DNA of 64,000 nucleotides, taken from contig NC_050100.1 in the NCBI RefSeq assembly GCF_902167145.1, positions 217,986,081-218,050,080 on the forward strand, read 5' to 3'. The first letter of the stretch is position 1; each line of letters starts with the position of its first letter. Source of the DNA: Zea mays (lineage: Eukaryota; Streptophyta; Magnoliopsida; Poales; Poaceae). Both the position numbers and the translations under genes were made by a program. The notes below the pieces were generated by a model, which was not told where the DNA came from, did no database searches, and saw only the letters and a list, made by a program, of their open reading frames with translations. Below, piece after piece: positions 11,133 through 22,765 of this stretch.

Positions 11133-14100
11133 TCAATCCAAGTTCCGCGAATCTAAGACATTTAGCTCACTACGCAGCCTGCAAAAGGTCTTCTCATCTA
11201 GAGGCTTGGTAAAGATATCGGCTAGCTGGTTCTCGGTGCTAACATGAAACACTTCGATATCTCCCTTTTGCTGGTGGTCTCTCAAAAAGTGATGCCGGAT
11301 GTCTATGTGCTTTGTGCGGCTGTGTTCAACAGGATTCTCCGCCATGCGGATAGCACTCTCATTGTCACATAGGAGTGGGACTTTGCTCAGATTGTAGCCA
11401 AAGTCCCTGAGGGTTTGCCTCATCCAGAGTAGTTGCGCGCAACACTGTCCTGCGGCAACATACTCGGCCTCAGCGGTGGATAGGGCAACGGATGTTTGTT
11501 TCTTAGAGTTCCATGACACCAGGGACCTTCCTAAGAATTGGCACGTCCCCGATGTACTCTTCCTATCGACCTTACATCCAGCATAGTCAGAGTCTGAGTA
11601 TCCAACTAAGTCAAAGGTAGACCCCTTTGGATACCAGAGCCCGAAGCAAGGCGTAGCAACCAAATATCTAAGAATTCGCTTCACCGCCACTAAGTGACAC
11701 TCCTTAGGATCGGATTGAAATCTAGCACACATGCATACGCTAAGCATAATATCCGGTCTACTAGCACATAAATAAAGTAAAGACCCTATCATTGACCGGT
11801 ATGCTTTTTGATCGACAGACTTACCACCTTTGTTGAGGTCGGTGTGTCCGTCGGTTCCCATCGGCGTCTTTGCGGGCTTGGCGTCCTTCATCCCAAACCG
11901 CTTTAGCAGATCTTGCGTGTACTTCGTTTGGGAGATGAAGGTGCCGTCCTTGAGTTGCTTCACTTGGAACCCAAGGAAGTAGTTCAACTCGCCCATCATC
12001 GACATCTCGAATTTCTGCGTCATCACCCTGCTAAACTCTTCACAAGACTTTTGGTTAGTAGAACCAAATATTATGTCATCGACATAAATTTGGCACACAA
12101 ACAAATCACCATCACATGTCTTTGTAAAAAGAGTTGGATCGGCCTTCCCAACCTTGAAAGCATTAGCAATTAAGAAATCTCTAAGGCATTCATACCATGC
12201 TCTTGGGGCTTGCTTAAGTCCATAGAGCGCCTTAGAGAGCTTACACACATGGTCGGGGTACCGTTCATCCTCGAAGCCAGGGGGTTGCTCCACGTACACC
12301 TCCTCCTTGATTGGCCCGTTGAGGAAAGCGCTCTTCACATCCATTTGGTACAACCTGAAAGAATGGTGAGCGGCATATGCTAGCAATATTCGAATTGACT
12401 CTAGCCTAGCCACAGGAGCAAAAGTCTCCTCGAAATCCAAACCTGCGACTTGGGCATAACCTTTTGCCACAAGTCGAGCCTTGTTTCTCGTCACCACCCC
12501 GTGCTCGTCTTGTTTGTTGCGGAACACCCACTTGGTTCCCACAACATTTTGCTTCGGACGAGGCACCAGCGTCCAAACTTCATTGCGCTTGAAGTTGTTT
12601 AACTCCTCCTGCATGGCCAACACCCAGTCCGGATCTAGCAAGGCCTCTTCTACCCTGAAAGGCTCAATAGAGGAGACAAAGGAGTAATGCTCACAAAAAT
12701 TAACTAATCGAGATCGAGTAGTCACTCCCTTGCTAATGTCACCCAGAATTTGATCGACGGGATGATCCCTTTGAATCATCGCTCGAACTTGGGTTGGAGG
12801 TGCCGGTTGCGCTTCTTCCTCCATCACTTGCTCATCTTGTGCTCCCCCTTGATCAAGCGCCTCCACTTGAGGTACCTGTTCGTCATCTTCGGTTGGGGGA
12901 TGCACCATAGTTGAGGAAGAAGGTTGATCTCGTTCATCTTGTTCCTGTGGCCGTACTTCTCCAATCGCCATGGTCCGTATAGCGGCCGTCGGAACATCTT
13001 CTTCATCTACATCATCATAATCAACAACTTGCTCTCTTGGAGAGCCATTAGTCTCATCAAATACAACGTCGCTAGAGACTTCAACCAAACCCGATGATTT
13101 GTTGAAGACTCTATACGCCTTTGTATTTGAGTCATAACCTAACAAAAACCCTTCTACAGCTTTGGGAGCAAACTTAGAATTTCTACCTTTCTTCACTAGA
13201 ATGTAGCACTTGCTCCCAAATACACGAAAGTACGATACATTGGGTTTGTTACCGGTTAGTAGCTCATACGACGTCTTCTTGAGGAGGCGATGAAGGTAGA
13301 CCCTGTTGATGGCGTGGCAAGCAGTGTTCACGGCTTCCGTCCAAAAGCACTCGGGGGTCTTGAACTCTCCTAGCATCGTCCTCGCCATGTCGATGAGCGT
13401 CCTGTTCTTCCTCTCTACCACACCATTTTGCTGTGGTGTGTAGGGAGCGGAGAACTCGTGCTTGATCCCTTCTTCTTCAAGAAACTCCTCCACTTGAAGG
13501 TTCTTGAACTCGGACCCGTTGTCGCTCCTTATCTTTTTCACTTTGAGCTCAAACTCATTTTGAGCCCTCCTGAGGAAGCGCTTGAGGGTCCCTTGGGTTT
13601 CAGACTTATCCTGCAAAAAGAACACCCAAGTGAAGCGGGAAAAGTCATCAACAATAACTAGACCATACTTACTTCCCCCTATGCTTAGATAGGCGACGGG
13701 TCCGAAGAGATCCATATGCAGCAGCTCCAGGGGTCTTGAAGTGGTCATCACATTCTTGCTGTGATGCGCTCCTCCCACCTGTTTCCCTGCTTGACAAGCT
13801 GCACAAGGTCTATCTTTTTCAAATTGAACATTAGTTAGTCCTATCACGTGTTCTCCCTTTAGAAGCTTGTGAAGGTTCTTCATCCCCACATGTGCTAGGC
13901 GGCGATGCCACAGCCATCCCATGCTAGTCTTAGCTATTAAGCATGCATCTAGACCGGCCTCTTCTTTTGCAAAATCTACTAAATAAAGTTTGCCGTCTAA
14001 TACACCCTTAAAAGCTAGTGAACCATCACTTCTTCTAAAGACAGACACATCTACATTAGTGAATAGACAATTATATCCCATGCTGCACAATTGACTAACA

Positions 14101-14339
14101 GATAGTAAATTGTAACCAAGAGACTCTACTAAAAACACATTGGAAATAGAATGCTCATTGGAAATTGCAATTTTACCTAACCCTTTTACCTTGCCTTGAT
14201 TCCCATCACCGAATATGATTGAATCTTGGGAATCTTTATTCTTGACGTAGGAGGTGAACATTTTCTTCTCCCCCGTCATATGGTTTGTGCATCCGCTGTC
14301 GATAATCCAGCTTGAACCCCCGGATGCATAAACCTGCAA
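11133..14339 (-). CDS. pol: pol polyprotein of Sirevirus C2 (PR-IN-RT-RNase H), intact
   Basis: Open frame of about 1068 codons with a Copia domain order. Aspartic protease motif [10 protein letters not shown] is near residue 12. The integrase zinc region is [12 protein letters not shown]...CAACQAGK. The integrase core has D in MDLFGP, D in IRSDNGSEF, and E in [10 protein letters not shown], with 35 residues between the last two. RT carries [11 protein letters not shown], and RNase H has [10 protein letters not shown] and STAEAEYVA. It ends with the [11 protein letters not shown] motif. Every catalytic residue looked for is present. The frame has no ATG before the protease site and opens at a splice-acceptor-like sequence, so the start given is only the open-frame edge. 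Confidence 0.92.
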   Translation of the reverse strand: MQVYASGGSSWIIDSGCTNHMTGEKKMFTSYVKNKDSQDSIIFGDGNQGKVKGLGKIAISNEHSISNVFLVESLGYNLLSVSQLCSMGYNCLFTNVDVSVFRRSDGSLAFKGVLDGKLYLVDFAKEEAGLDACLIAKTSMGWLWHRRLAHVGMKNLHKLLKGEHVIGLTNVQFEKDRPCAACQAGKQVGGAHHSKNVMTTSRPLELLHMDLFGPVAYLSIGGSKYGLVIVDDFSRFTWVFFLQDKSETQGTLKRFLRRAQNEFELKVKKIRSDNGSEFKNLQVEEFLEEEGIKHEFSAPYTPQQNGVVERKNRTLIDMARTMLGEFKTPECFWTEAVNTACHAINRVYLHRLLKKTSYELLTGNKPNVSYFRVFGSKCYILVKKGRNSKFAPKAVEGFLLGYDSNTKAYRVFNKSSGLVEVSSDVVFDETNGSPREQVVDYDDVDEEDVPTAAIRTMAIGEVRPQEQDERDQPSSSTMVHPPTEDDEQVPQVEALDQGGAQDEQVMEEEAQPAPPTQVRAMIQRDHPVDQILGDISKGVTTRSRLVNFCEHYSFVSSIEPFRVEEALLDPDWVLAMQEELNNFKRNEVWTLVPRPKQNVVGTKWVFRNKQDEHGVVTRNKARLVAKGYAQVAGLDFEETFAPVARLESIRILLAYAAHHSFRLYQMDVKSAFLNGPIKEEVYVEQPPGFEDERYPDHVCKLSKALYGLKQAPRAWYECLRDFLIANAFKVGKADPTLFTKTCDGDLFVCQIYVDDIIFGSTNQKSCEEFSRVMTQKFEMSMMGELNYFLGFQVKQLKDGTFISQTKYTQDLLKRFGMKDAKPAKTPMGTDGHTDLNKGGKSVDQKAYRSMIGSLLYLCASRPDIMLSVCMCARFQSDPKECHLVAVKRILRYLVATPCFGLWYPKGSTFDLVGYSDSDYAGCKVDRKSTSGTCQFLGRSLVSWNSKKQTSVALSTAEAEYVAAGQCCAQLLWMRQTLRDFGYNLSKVPLLCDNESAIRMAENPVEHSRTKHIDIRHHFLRDHQQKGDIEVFHVSTENQLADIFTKPLDEKTFCRLRSELNVLDSRNLD

Positions 14340-14346
14340 GGCAAAT

Positions 14347-16710
14347 TTAGGCTTGGGTCTTAGGTACCCAACTCATGTTGGGTCCTACAAGGTTAGCACA
14401 GATCTTCTTAGGGACCCAAATGCAAGTTTTATCACCTTTGCATTTAGCCCCTAACTTCCTAGCAATTATCTTTCTATTCTTTCTACAAATTGCAAAGGAA
14501 GCATTCAAAGCATGATATATTGTAGAAAATTCATTTACTACTTTCCTAGGAGCATTATGAACTACATTTTTCCTAGGCATTTGGTGAACAACATTTCTTC
14601 TATCATGCATAACATGAGAACTAGAAGCAGTCATAGCATAAGAGTCATAAGCATGTGAATCAAAAACATCATTTCTAGTATGTCTTCTTTCATGATACAA
14701 AAAGGCATGGTTCCTCTTAGCACTAGTAGCCATAGGGGCCTTCCCTTTCTCCTTGGCGGGAATGGGAGCCTTATGGCTTGTTAAGTTCTTGGCTTCCCTC
14801 TTGAAGCCAAGTCCATCCTTAATTGAGGGGTGTCTACCAACCGTGTAGGCATCCCTAGCAAATTTTAGTTTTTCAAAATCACTTTTGCTAGTCTTAAGTT
14901 GAGCATTAAGACTAGCCACTTCATCACTTAATTTTGAAATGGAAACTAAGTGTTCACTACAAGCATTAACATCAAAATCCTTACACCTAGTGCAAATTGT
15001 AATATTTTCAACATACGAGTTACTTGCTACTTCTAGTTTAGTAGTTAAATCTTTTATTTCACCTTTTAAAGAAGAAATGGTTTCATTACAAGTAGAAAGT
15101 TCACAAGAAAGTATTCCATTTCTTTTAACTTCTAGAGCAAGTGAATTTTGAGCACTAACAAATTTATCATGTTCTTCATATAAGAGATCTTCTTGTTTCT
15201 CTAAGGTTCTATCCTTTTCATTTAAGGCATCAATCAACTCATTAATCTTAGCTATCTTAGTTCTATCCAATCCCTTGAATAAACTAGAGTAATCGATTTC
15301 ATCCTCACTAGATTCATCATCACTAGAAGAATCATAAGTATTAGCATTACGAGTGATTACCTTCTTCTCCCTTGCCATAAGGCATGTGTGACGCTCGTTG
15401 GGGAAGAGGGTTGATTTGTTGAAGGCAGTGGCGGCGAGTCCTTCATTGTCGGAGTCGGACGAGGAGCAATCCGAGTCCCACTCCTTGCCTAGATGCGCCT
15501 CACCCTTTGCCTTCTTATAATGCTTCTTCTTTTCCCTCTTGTTTCCCTTTTCCTGGTCACTTTCATTATCAGGACAGTTAGCAATAAAATGACCAAGCTT
15601 ACCGCATTTGAAGCATGATCGCTTCCCCTTGGTCTTAGTCTTGCTCGGCTGTCCATTTCGACCCTTTAGCACCGTCTTGAAGCGCTTAATGATGAGAGCC
15701 ATTTCTTCATCATTAAGCCCGGCCGCCTCAATTTGCGCCACCTTGCTTGGTAGTGCCTCCTTGCTCCTCGATGCCTTGAGAGCAATGGGTTGAGGCTCGT
15801 GGATTGGACCGTTCAACGCGTCATCGACGTACCTTGCCTCCTTGATCATCATCCGCCCGCTTACAAATTTTCCAAGAATTTCTTCGGGCGACATTTTGGT
15901 GTACCTGGGATTCTCACGAATATTATTCACCAAATGAGGATCAAGAACAGTAAAGGACCTTAGCATTAGGCGGACGACGTCGTGGTCCGTCCATCGCGTG
16001 CTTCCATAGCTCCTTATCTTGTTGACAAGGGTCTTGAGCCGGTTGTATGTTTGAGTTGGCTCCTCGCCCCTTATCATCGCGAACCGTCCAAGCTCGCCCT
16101 CCACCAACTCCATTTTGGTGAGCAAGGTAGCGTCATTTCCCTCATGAGAGATCTTGAGGGTATCCCAGATTTGCTTGGCGTTATCCAAGCCACTCACTTT
16201 ATTATATTCATCCCTGCACAATGAGGCTAGAAGAACAGTAGTAGCTTGTGCATTCTTATGGATTTGCTCATTAATGAATATAGGACTATCCGAACTATTA
16301 AAGTGCATTCCACTATCTACAATCTCCCATATGCTAGGATGGAGAGAGAATAGGTGACTACGCATTTTGTGGCTCCAAAATCCGTAGTCATCCCCATCAA
16401 AGTGTGGGGGCTTGCCGAGTGGAATAGAAAGCAAATGTGAATTTGAACTTTGCGGAATACGAGAGTAGTCAAAAGAAAAGTTAGAATTAACCGGTTTCCT
16501 TTGTTTGTCGTGGTCGTCGTCCTTTTGGGAAGAAGAGGACTCATCGCTGTCGTAGTAGACGATCTCCTTGATGCGTCTTGTCTTCTTCTTCTTCCCATCT
16601 CTTCGCTTGTGGCCCGAGCCCGAGTCATTGGACTTGTCATCCCTTGGCTCGTTGACGAAGGACTCCTTCTCCTTGTCGTTGATCACAATTCCCTTCCCTT
16701 TAGGATCCAT
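14347..16710 (-). CDS. gag: gag of Sirevirus C2, intact
   Basis: 787 codons, ATG at 16708-16710, about 50 bases inside the LTR. N-terminal Lys/Asp/Ser-rich tail, Copia gag core ([55 protein letters not shown]), zinc knuckle [14 protein letters not shown] (about residues 365-378), acidic Ser-rich block, coiled coils, basic C-terminus ending MSWVPKTQA. It is clearly related to gag of C1 and E but diverged and about 110 residues shorter. Pol follows in another frame seven bases downstream. Confidence 0.92.
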   Translation of the reverse strand: MDPKGKGIVINDKEKESFVNEPRDDKSNDSGSGHKRRDGKKKKTRRIKEIVYYDSDESSSSQKDDDHDKQRKPVNSNFSFDYSRIPQSSNSHLLSIPLGKPPHFDGDDYGFWSHKMRSHLFSLHPSIWEIVDSGMHFNSSDSPIFINEQIHKNAQATTVLLASLCRDEYNKVSGLDNAKQIWDTLKISHEGNDATLLTKMELVEGELGRFAMIRGEEPTQTYNRLKTLVNKIRSYGSTRWTDHDVVRLMLRSFTVLDPHLVNNIRENPRYTKMSPEEILGKFVSGRMMIKEARYVDDALNGPIHEPQPIALKASRSKEALPSKVAQIEAAGLNDEEMALIIKRFKTVLKGRNGQPSKTKTKGKRSCFKCGKLGHFIANCPDNESDQEKGNKREKKKHYKKAKGEAHLGKEWDSDCSSSDSDNEGLAATAFNKSTLFPNERHTCLMAREKKVITRNANTYDSSSDDESSEDEIDYSSLFKGLDRTKIAKINELIDALNEKDRTLEKQEDLLYEEHDKFVSAQNSLALEVKRNGILSCELSTCNETISSLKGEIKDLTTKLEVASNSYVENITICTRCKDFDVNACSEHLVSISKLSDEVASLNAQLKTSKSDFEKLKFARDAYTVGRHPSIKDGLGFKREAKNLTSHKAPIPAKEKGKAPMATSAKRNHAFLYHERRHTRNDVFDSHAYDSYAMTASSSHVMHDRRNVVHQMPRKNVVHNAPRKVVNEFSTIYHALNASFAICRKNRKIIARKLGAKCKGDKTCIWVPKKICANLVGPNMSWVPKTQA

Positions 16711-16745
16711 CTCTTCGGGCGGTTAGTCCCTTTCTTGAAGAGAAC

Positions 16746-16760
16746 GGCTCTGATACCAAT
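16746..16760 (-). other. PBS of Sirevirus C2
   Basis: On the minus strand it reads ATTGGTATCAGAGCC directly after the LTR end, matching initiator Met tRNA with no visible mismatch. Confidence 0.85.
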
Positions 16761-18015
16761 TGAGAGCACCTAGAGGGGGGGGGTGAATAGGTGATCCTGT
16801 AAAAACTTAAACTTATAGCCACCAAAACTTGATTAGGCGTTAGCACAGTTTATGCCAAGTGGCTAGAGAGGAGTCAAAACACAATAACCACAAGAATCCA
16901 ATCACAGAGATGACACAGTGGTTATCCCGTGGTTCGGCCAAGTACAAAACTTGCCTACTCCACGTTGTGGCGTCCCAACGGACGAGAGTTGCACTCAACT
17001 CCTCTCAAGTGATCCAATGATCAACTTGAATACCACGGTGTTCTTTCTTTTCTTTTCTCAATCCCGTTTGCGAGGAATCTCCACAACTTGGAGCCTCTCG
17101 CCCTTACAAAAGATGTTCACAGAGAATCACAGAGCAAGGGAGGGATTAGCAACTCACACACAACACAAAGATCACAGCGAATACGCACACACAAGACCCA
17201 GACTTGAGCTCAAAAGACTAGCACACTAGAACGGAGCTCAAATCACTAGAATGTCGAACAAGTGCGCGAGATTGATGTGTGAGTGATCAAGAGTGCTCAA
17301 AGAATGCTTGGTGTACTCCTCCATGCGCCAAGGGGTCCCTTTTATAGCCCCAAGGCAGCTAGGAGCCGTTGAGAGCACATCTGGAAGGCTATCCTTGCCT
17401 TCTGTCGTCGGGCGCACCGGACAGTCCGGTGCACACCGGACACTGTCCGGTGCCCGATTTATTTCCATAAAAAGCTCATCCGACCGTTGCTTTCTGATGC
17501 AGATCTACGCACAGTTGGCGCACCGGACATGTCCGGTGCACACCGGACAGTCCGGTGCTTCCTTCCGACCGTTGGCTCGGCCACGTGTCGCGCGCCGATC
17601 GCGCGGCCGACCGTTGGCCCGGTCGACCGTTGGCTCACCGGACAGTCCGGTGCACACCGGACAGTCCGGTGAATTTTAGCCGAAGTCGCCGGAGAAAAAC
17701 CCGAGAGCGGCCTCTTCGGCCGAGGCAGCCTGGCGCACCGGACACTGTCCGGTGCACCACCGGACAGTCCAGTGCCCCAGACCGAAACAGCCCCTTGGCT
17801 GCACACAGCCAAGTTTTCTCTTCTTCTTCTTTCTGTTTCTAAACACTTAGACAAGATATTAGTATACCAAACCAATGTACTAAGGCTTAGAAACATACCT
17901 TTACTTGTGATTTGCAACTTGTCCATCCATGGGCATATTTTCACATATTGGCACCTGTGTTTGCACTTAATCACCAAAATACTTAGAAATGGCCCAAGGG
18001 CACATTTCCCTTTCA
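16761..18015 (-). repeat. 5' LTR of Sirevirus C2
   Basis: 1255 bp, identical to 9080-10334 except for one visible substitution. Reversed TATA at 17339-17346 and palindromes at 17415-17774 lie upstream of gag in the element's orientation, so this copy would carry the active promoter. Confidence 0.95.
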
Positions 18016-18679
18016 CATGTATCTATTTGTACTAGATGTAGAGATGTTGATGTTAATGCTATTCATGATCACATGTCGTTAATTAAACAACAAAATGATC
18101 ACATAGCAAAATTAGATGCTAAAATTGCCGAGCACAACTTGGAGAATGAAAAATTTAAATTTGCTAGAAGTATGCTCTATAATGGGAGACGCCCGGGCAT
18201 CAAGGATGGCATTGGCTTTCAAAAGGGGAACAATGTCAAACTTAATGCCCCTCCTAAGAACTTGTCTAACTTTGTTAAGGGCAAGGCTCCCATGCCTCAG
18301 GATAACGAGGGCTACATTTTGTACCCTGCCGGTTATCCCGAGAGCAAAATTAGAAAAATTCATTCTAGGAAGTCTCACTCTGGCCCTAATCATGCTTTTA
18401 TGTATAAGGGTGAGACATCTAGCTCTAGGCAACCAACCCGTGCCAAGTTGCCTAGAAAGAAAACTCCTAATGCATCAAATGATCACGCTATTTCATTTAA
18501 AACTTTTGATGCATCCTATGTTTTAACTAACAAATCCGGCAAGGTCGTTGCCAAGTTTGTTGGGGGCAAACACAAGGGCTCCAAGACTTGTGTTTGGGTA
18601 CCCAAAGTTCTTGTTTCTAATGCCAAAGGACCCAAAACAGTTTGGGTACCTAAAGTCAAGAACTAAATTTGTTTTGTAG

Positions 18680-21600
18680 GTTTATGCATCCGGGGGCTCA
18701 AGTTGGATACTCGACAGCGGGTGCACAAACCACATGACCGGGGAGAAAAGGATGTTCTCCTCATATGAGAAAAACCAAGATCCCCAACGAGCTATCACAT
18801 TCGGGGATGGAAATCAAGGTTTGGTCAAAGGACTTGGTAAAATTGCTATATCTCCTGACCATTCTATTTCCAATGTTTTTCTTGTTGATTCCTTAGATTA
18901 CAACTTGCTTTCTGTTTCCCAATTATGTCAAATGGGCTACAATTGTCTATTCACTGATGTAGGTGTCACTGTCTTTAGAAGAAGTGATGATTCAATAGCA
19001 TTTAAGGGTGTGTTAGAGGGTCAGCTATACTTAGTAGATTTTGATAGAGCTGAACTCGACACATGCTTAATTGCTAAGACTAACATGGGTTGGCTCTGGC
19101 ACCGCCGACTAGCCCATGTTGGGATGAAGAATCTTCATAAGCTTCTAAAGGGAGAGCACATTTTAGGATTAACAAATGTTCATTTTGAGAAAGACAGGGT
19201 TTGTAGCGCATGTCAGGCGGGAAAGCAAGTTGGAGTCCAATCATCCACACAAGAACATCATGACGACCGACAGGCCGCTTGAGCTACTCCACATGGATCT
19301 ATTCGGCCCGATTGCTTACATAAGCATCGGCGGGAGTAAGTATTGTCTTGTAATAGTGGATGATTATTCTCGCTTCACTTGGGTATTCTTTTTGCAGGAA
19401 AAATCTCAAACCCAAAAGACCTTAAAGGGATTCTTGAGACGGGCTCAAAATGAGTTCGGCTTAAGGATCAAGAAAATAAGAAGCGACAATGGGACGGAGT
19501 TCAAGAACTCTCAAATTGAAGGCTTCCTTGAGGAGGAGGGCATCAAGCATGAGTTCTCCTCTCCCTACACGCCACAACAAAATGGTGTAGTCAAGAGGAA
19601 GAATCGAACTCTTTTGGACATGGCAAGAACCATGCTTGATGAGTACAAGACACCGGACCGGTTTTGGGCCGAAGCGGTCAACACCGCCTGCTACGCCATC
19701 AACTGGTTATATCTTCACCGAATCCTCAAGAAGACATCATATGAACTCCTAACCGGTAAAAAGCCCAATATTTCATATTTTAGAGTTTTTGGTAGCAAAT
19801 GCTTTATTCTTGTTAAGAGAGGTAGAAAATCTAAATTTGCTCCTAAAACTGTAGAAGACTTTTTACTAGGATATGACTCAAACACAAGGGCATATAGGGT
19901 CTTTAACAAGTCCACTGGACTAGTTGAAGTCTCATGTGACGTTGTGTTTGATGAAACTAATGGCTCTCAAGTAGAGCAAGTTGATCTTGATGAGATAGGT
20001 ATTGAAGAGGCTCCGTGTATCGCGCTAAGGAACATGTCCATTGGGGATGTGTGTCCTAAGGAATCCGAAGAGCCTCCAAATGCACAAGATCAACCATCCT
20101 CCTCAATGCAAGCATCTCCACCAACTCAAAATGAGGATGAGGCTCAAGTTGATGAAGGGCAAAATCAAGAAAATGAGCCACCTCAAGACAATGGCAATGA
20201 TCAAGGGGGAGATGAAACTAATCAAGAAAAGGAGGATGAGGAAGAACCAAGGCCGCCACACCCAAGAGTCCACCAAGCAATACAACGAGATCACCCCGTC
20301 GACACCATCCTCGGCGACATTCATAAGGGGGTAACCACTCAATCTCGTGTTGCTCATTTTTGTGAACATTACTCTTTTGTTTCCTCTATTGAGCCACACA
20401 GGGTAGAGGAAGCACTTCAAGATTCGGATTGGGTGGTGGCGATGCAAGAGGAGCTCAACAACTTCACTAGGAATGAGGTATGGCATTTAGTTCCACGTCC
20501 TAACCAAAATGTTGTAGGAACCAAATGGGTCTTCCGCAACAAGCAAGATGAGCATGGTGTGGTGACAAGAAACAAAGCTCGACTCGTGGCCAAAGGATAT
20601 TCACAAGTCGAAGGTTTGGATTTCGGTGAAACCTATGCACCCGTAGCTAGGCTTGAGTCAATTCGCATATTATTGGCCTATGCTACTTACCATGGCTTTA
20701 AGCTTTATCAAATGGACGTGAAAAGTGCTTTCCTCAACGGACCAATCAAGGAAGAGGTCTATGTTGAGCAACCTCCCGGCTTTGAAGACAGTGAGTATCC
20801 TAACCATGTTTATAGGCTCTCTAAGGCGCTTTATGGGCTCAAGCAAGCCCCAAGAGCATGGTATGAATGCCTAAGAGATTTCCTTATTACTAATGGCTTC
20901 AAAGTCGGCAAGGCCGATCCTACACTCTTTACTAAAACTCTTGAAAATGACTTGTTTGTATGCCAAATTTATGTTGATGATATTATATTTGGGTCTACTA
21001 ACGAGTCTACATGTGAAGAGTTTAGTAGGATCATGACACAGAAATTCGAGATGTCGATGATGGGGGAGTTGAAGTATTTTCTAGGATTCCAAGTCAAGCA
21101 ACTCCAAGAGGGCACCTTCATTAGCCAAACGAAGTACACTCAAGACATTCTAACCAAGTTTGGGATGAAGGATGCCAAACCCATCAAGACACCCATGGGA
21201 ACTAATGGGCATCTCGACCTCGACACGGGAGGTAAGTCCGTGGATCAAAAGGTATACCGGTCGATGATTGGTTCATTGCTTTATTTGTGTGCATCTCGAC
21301 CGGACATTATGCTTTCTGTTTGCATGTGTGCAAGATTCCAATCCGACCCTAAGGAATCCCACCTTACGGCCGTAAAACGAATCTTGAGATATTTGGCTTA
21401 TACACCTAAGTTTGGGCTTTGGTACCCTCGGGGATCCACATTTGATTTGATTGGTTATTCGGATGCCGATTGGGCGGGGTGCAAAATTAATAGGAAGAGC
21501 ACATCGGGGACTTGCCAGTTCTTGGGAAGATCCTTGGTGTCTTGGGCTTCAAAGAAGCAAAATTCGGTCGCTCTTTCCACCGCCGAAGCCGAGTACATTG

Positions 21601-21926
21601 CCGCAGGCCATTGTTGCGCGCAATTGCTTTGGATGAGGCAAACCCTGCGGAACTACGGTTACAAATTAACCAAAGTCCCTTTGCTATGTGATAATGAGAG
21701 TGCAATCAAAATGGCCGACAATCCCGTCGAGCATAGCCGCACTAAGCACATAGCCATTCGGTATCATTTTCTTAGGGATCACCAACAAAAGGGAGATATC
21801 GAGATTTCTTATGTTAACACTAAAGATCAATTAGCCGATATCTTTACCAAGCCTCTTGATGAACAATCTTTTACCAGACTTAGGCATGAGCTCAATATTC
21901 TTGATTCTCGCAACTTCTTTTGCTAG
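18680..21926 (+). pseudogene. pol: pol of Sirevirus C1, frameshifted and with altered integrase active site
   Basis: The frame opens at GTTTATGCATCC right after a TTTTGTAG acceptor-like sequence. It has the protease motif [11 protein letters not shown], then the integrase zinc region. A one-base insertion near 19232-19243, judged against element E, breaks the frame at the end of that region. The remainder (PR and IN zinc region upstream, IN core, RT and RNase H downstream) is otherwise open to TAG at 21924-21926. In the integrase core the motif reads [10 protein letters not shown]: codon 19593-19595 is AAG (Lys), where C2 and E have Glu, the third residue of the D,D-35-E triad. RT YVDD and RNase H motifs are intact. 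Two independent lesions make this pol non-functional. Confidence 0.92.
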
Positions 21927-22765
21927 ATTGCACACATAGCTCATAAATATACCTTTGATCATGTCTCTTTCATATGCTATGACTAATGTGTTTTCAAGAC
22001 TACTTCAAACCAAGTCATAGGTGTATTGAAAGGAAATTGGAGTCTTCGGCGAAGACAAAGGCTTCCACTCCGTAACTCATACTTCGCCATAACTCCAAGC
22101 AACTCTCTATCCTTTGGGGAGAAATGAGCATCAAAGAAAAGGACCGGACTTCGTCTTTGGTATAATCTTAACTCATTTACTTATGACCAAAGGGGAAGAT
22201 AGCACTTCTAGGGCTCTAATGATTCCGTTTTTGGCGATTCATGCCAAAGGGGGAGAAAGTATGAGCCCAAAGCAAAAGGACTGCACCACCACCAATTTCA
22301 AAACTTAGTGTTTTTCAAGAAGTATTTATCAATTGGGATCCTGTTGTTGTGTTCAAAAGGGGGAGAAAGTAGTATTTCAAAATGGTATATCAAAACCCTC
22401 TTGAACACTAAGAGGAGGATTTAATTTAGGGGGAGTTTTGTTTAGTCAAAGGAAAAGCATTTGAAACAGGGGGAGAAAATTTCAAATCTTGAAAATGCTT
22501 TGCAAACTCTTATTCATTTACCTTTGACTATTTTGCAAGAGATCTTTGAAATGAATTTACAAAATTTTTGCAAAAACAAAACATGTGGTGCAAGCGTGGT
22601 CCAAAATGTTATATAAGAAAGAAACATTCCATGCATACCTTGTAAGTAGTTATATTGGCTCAATTCCAAGCAATCTTTACACTTACATTATGCAAACTAG
22701 TTCAATTATGCACATCTCTGTTTGCTTTGGTTTGTGTTGGCATCAATCACCAAAAAGGGGGAGAT
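21927..22765 (+). other. 3' untranslated region of C1 with five PPT-like tracts
   Basis: No gene. Purine tracts with a GGGGGAG core occur at about 22247-22260, 22356-22370, 22427-22440, 22467-22480 and 22753-22765; the last touches the 3' LTR and should be the working PPT. The first sits right behind a small inverted repeat (TTTGGC, seven bases, GCCAAA) at about 22230-22248. Multiple PPTs are a known Sirevirus trait. Confidence 0.8.

Larger units (their letters stand above)
9080..18015 (-). mobile_element. Sirevirus C2, very young and apparently intact, nested in C1 gag
   Basis: 8936 bp, TSD CATGT at 9075-9079 and 18016-18020. LTRs 9080-10334 and 16761-18015 are each 1255 bp and differ at one site that I can see (CCGG versus CCAG near 10090/17771). 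PBS, gag, pol and PPT are all in place and the reading frames are open. It belongs to a different Sirevirus family from C1, A and E (LTR ends TGAGAGCACC on the + strand, shorter gag); I do not assign it firmly to Ji or Giepum. Confidence 0.95.
7029..18666 (+). pseudogene. gag: gag of Sirevirus C1, split by insertion of C2
   Basis: Coding blocks are 7029-9079 and 18021-18666. Leaving out C2 and one copy of its TSD they total 2697 nt (899 codons with the stop), the same length as gag of element E, and the junction restores a normal frame. Features in order: charged Ser/Lys N-terminus, UBN2-like Copia gag core (about residues 125-330), CCHC knuckle CYKCGKPGHFIAKC (about residues 399-412), acidic Ser-rich stretch, long coiled-coil region, and a C-terminal basic tail ending VWVPKVKN before TAA. 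As it stands, translation runs into C2 and stops after three foreign residues at 9092. Apart from the insertion no defect is seen. Confidence 0.9.
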
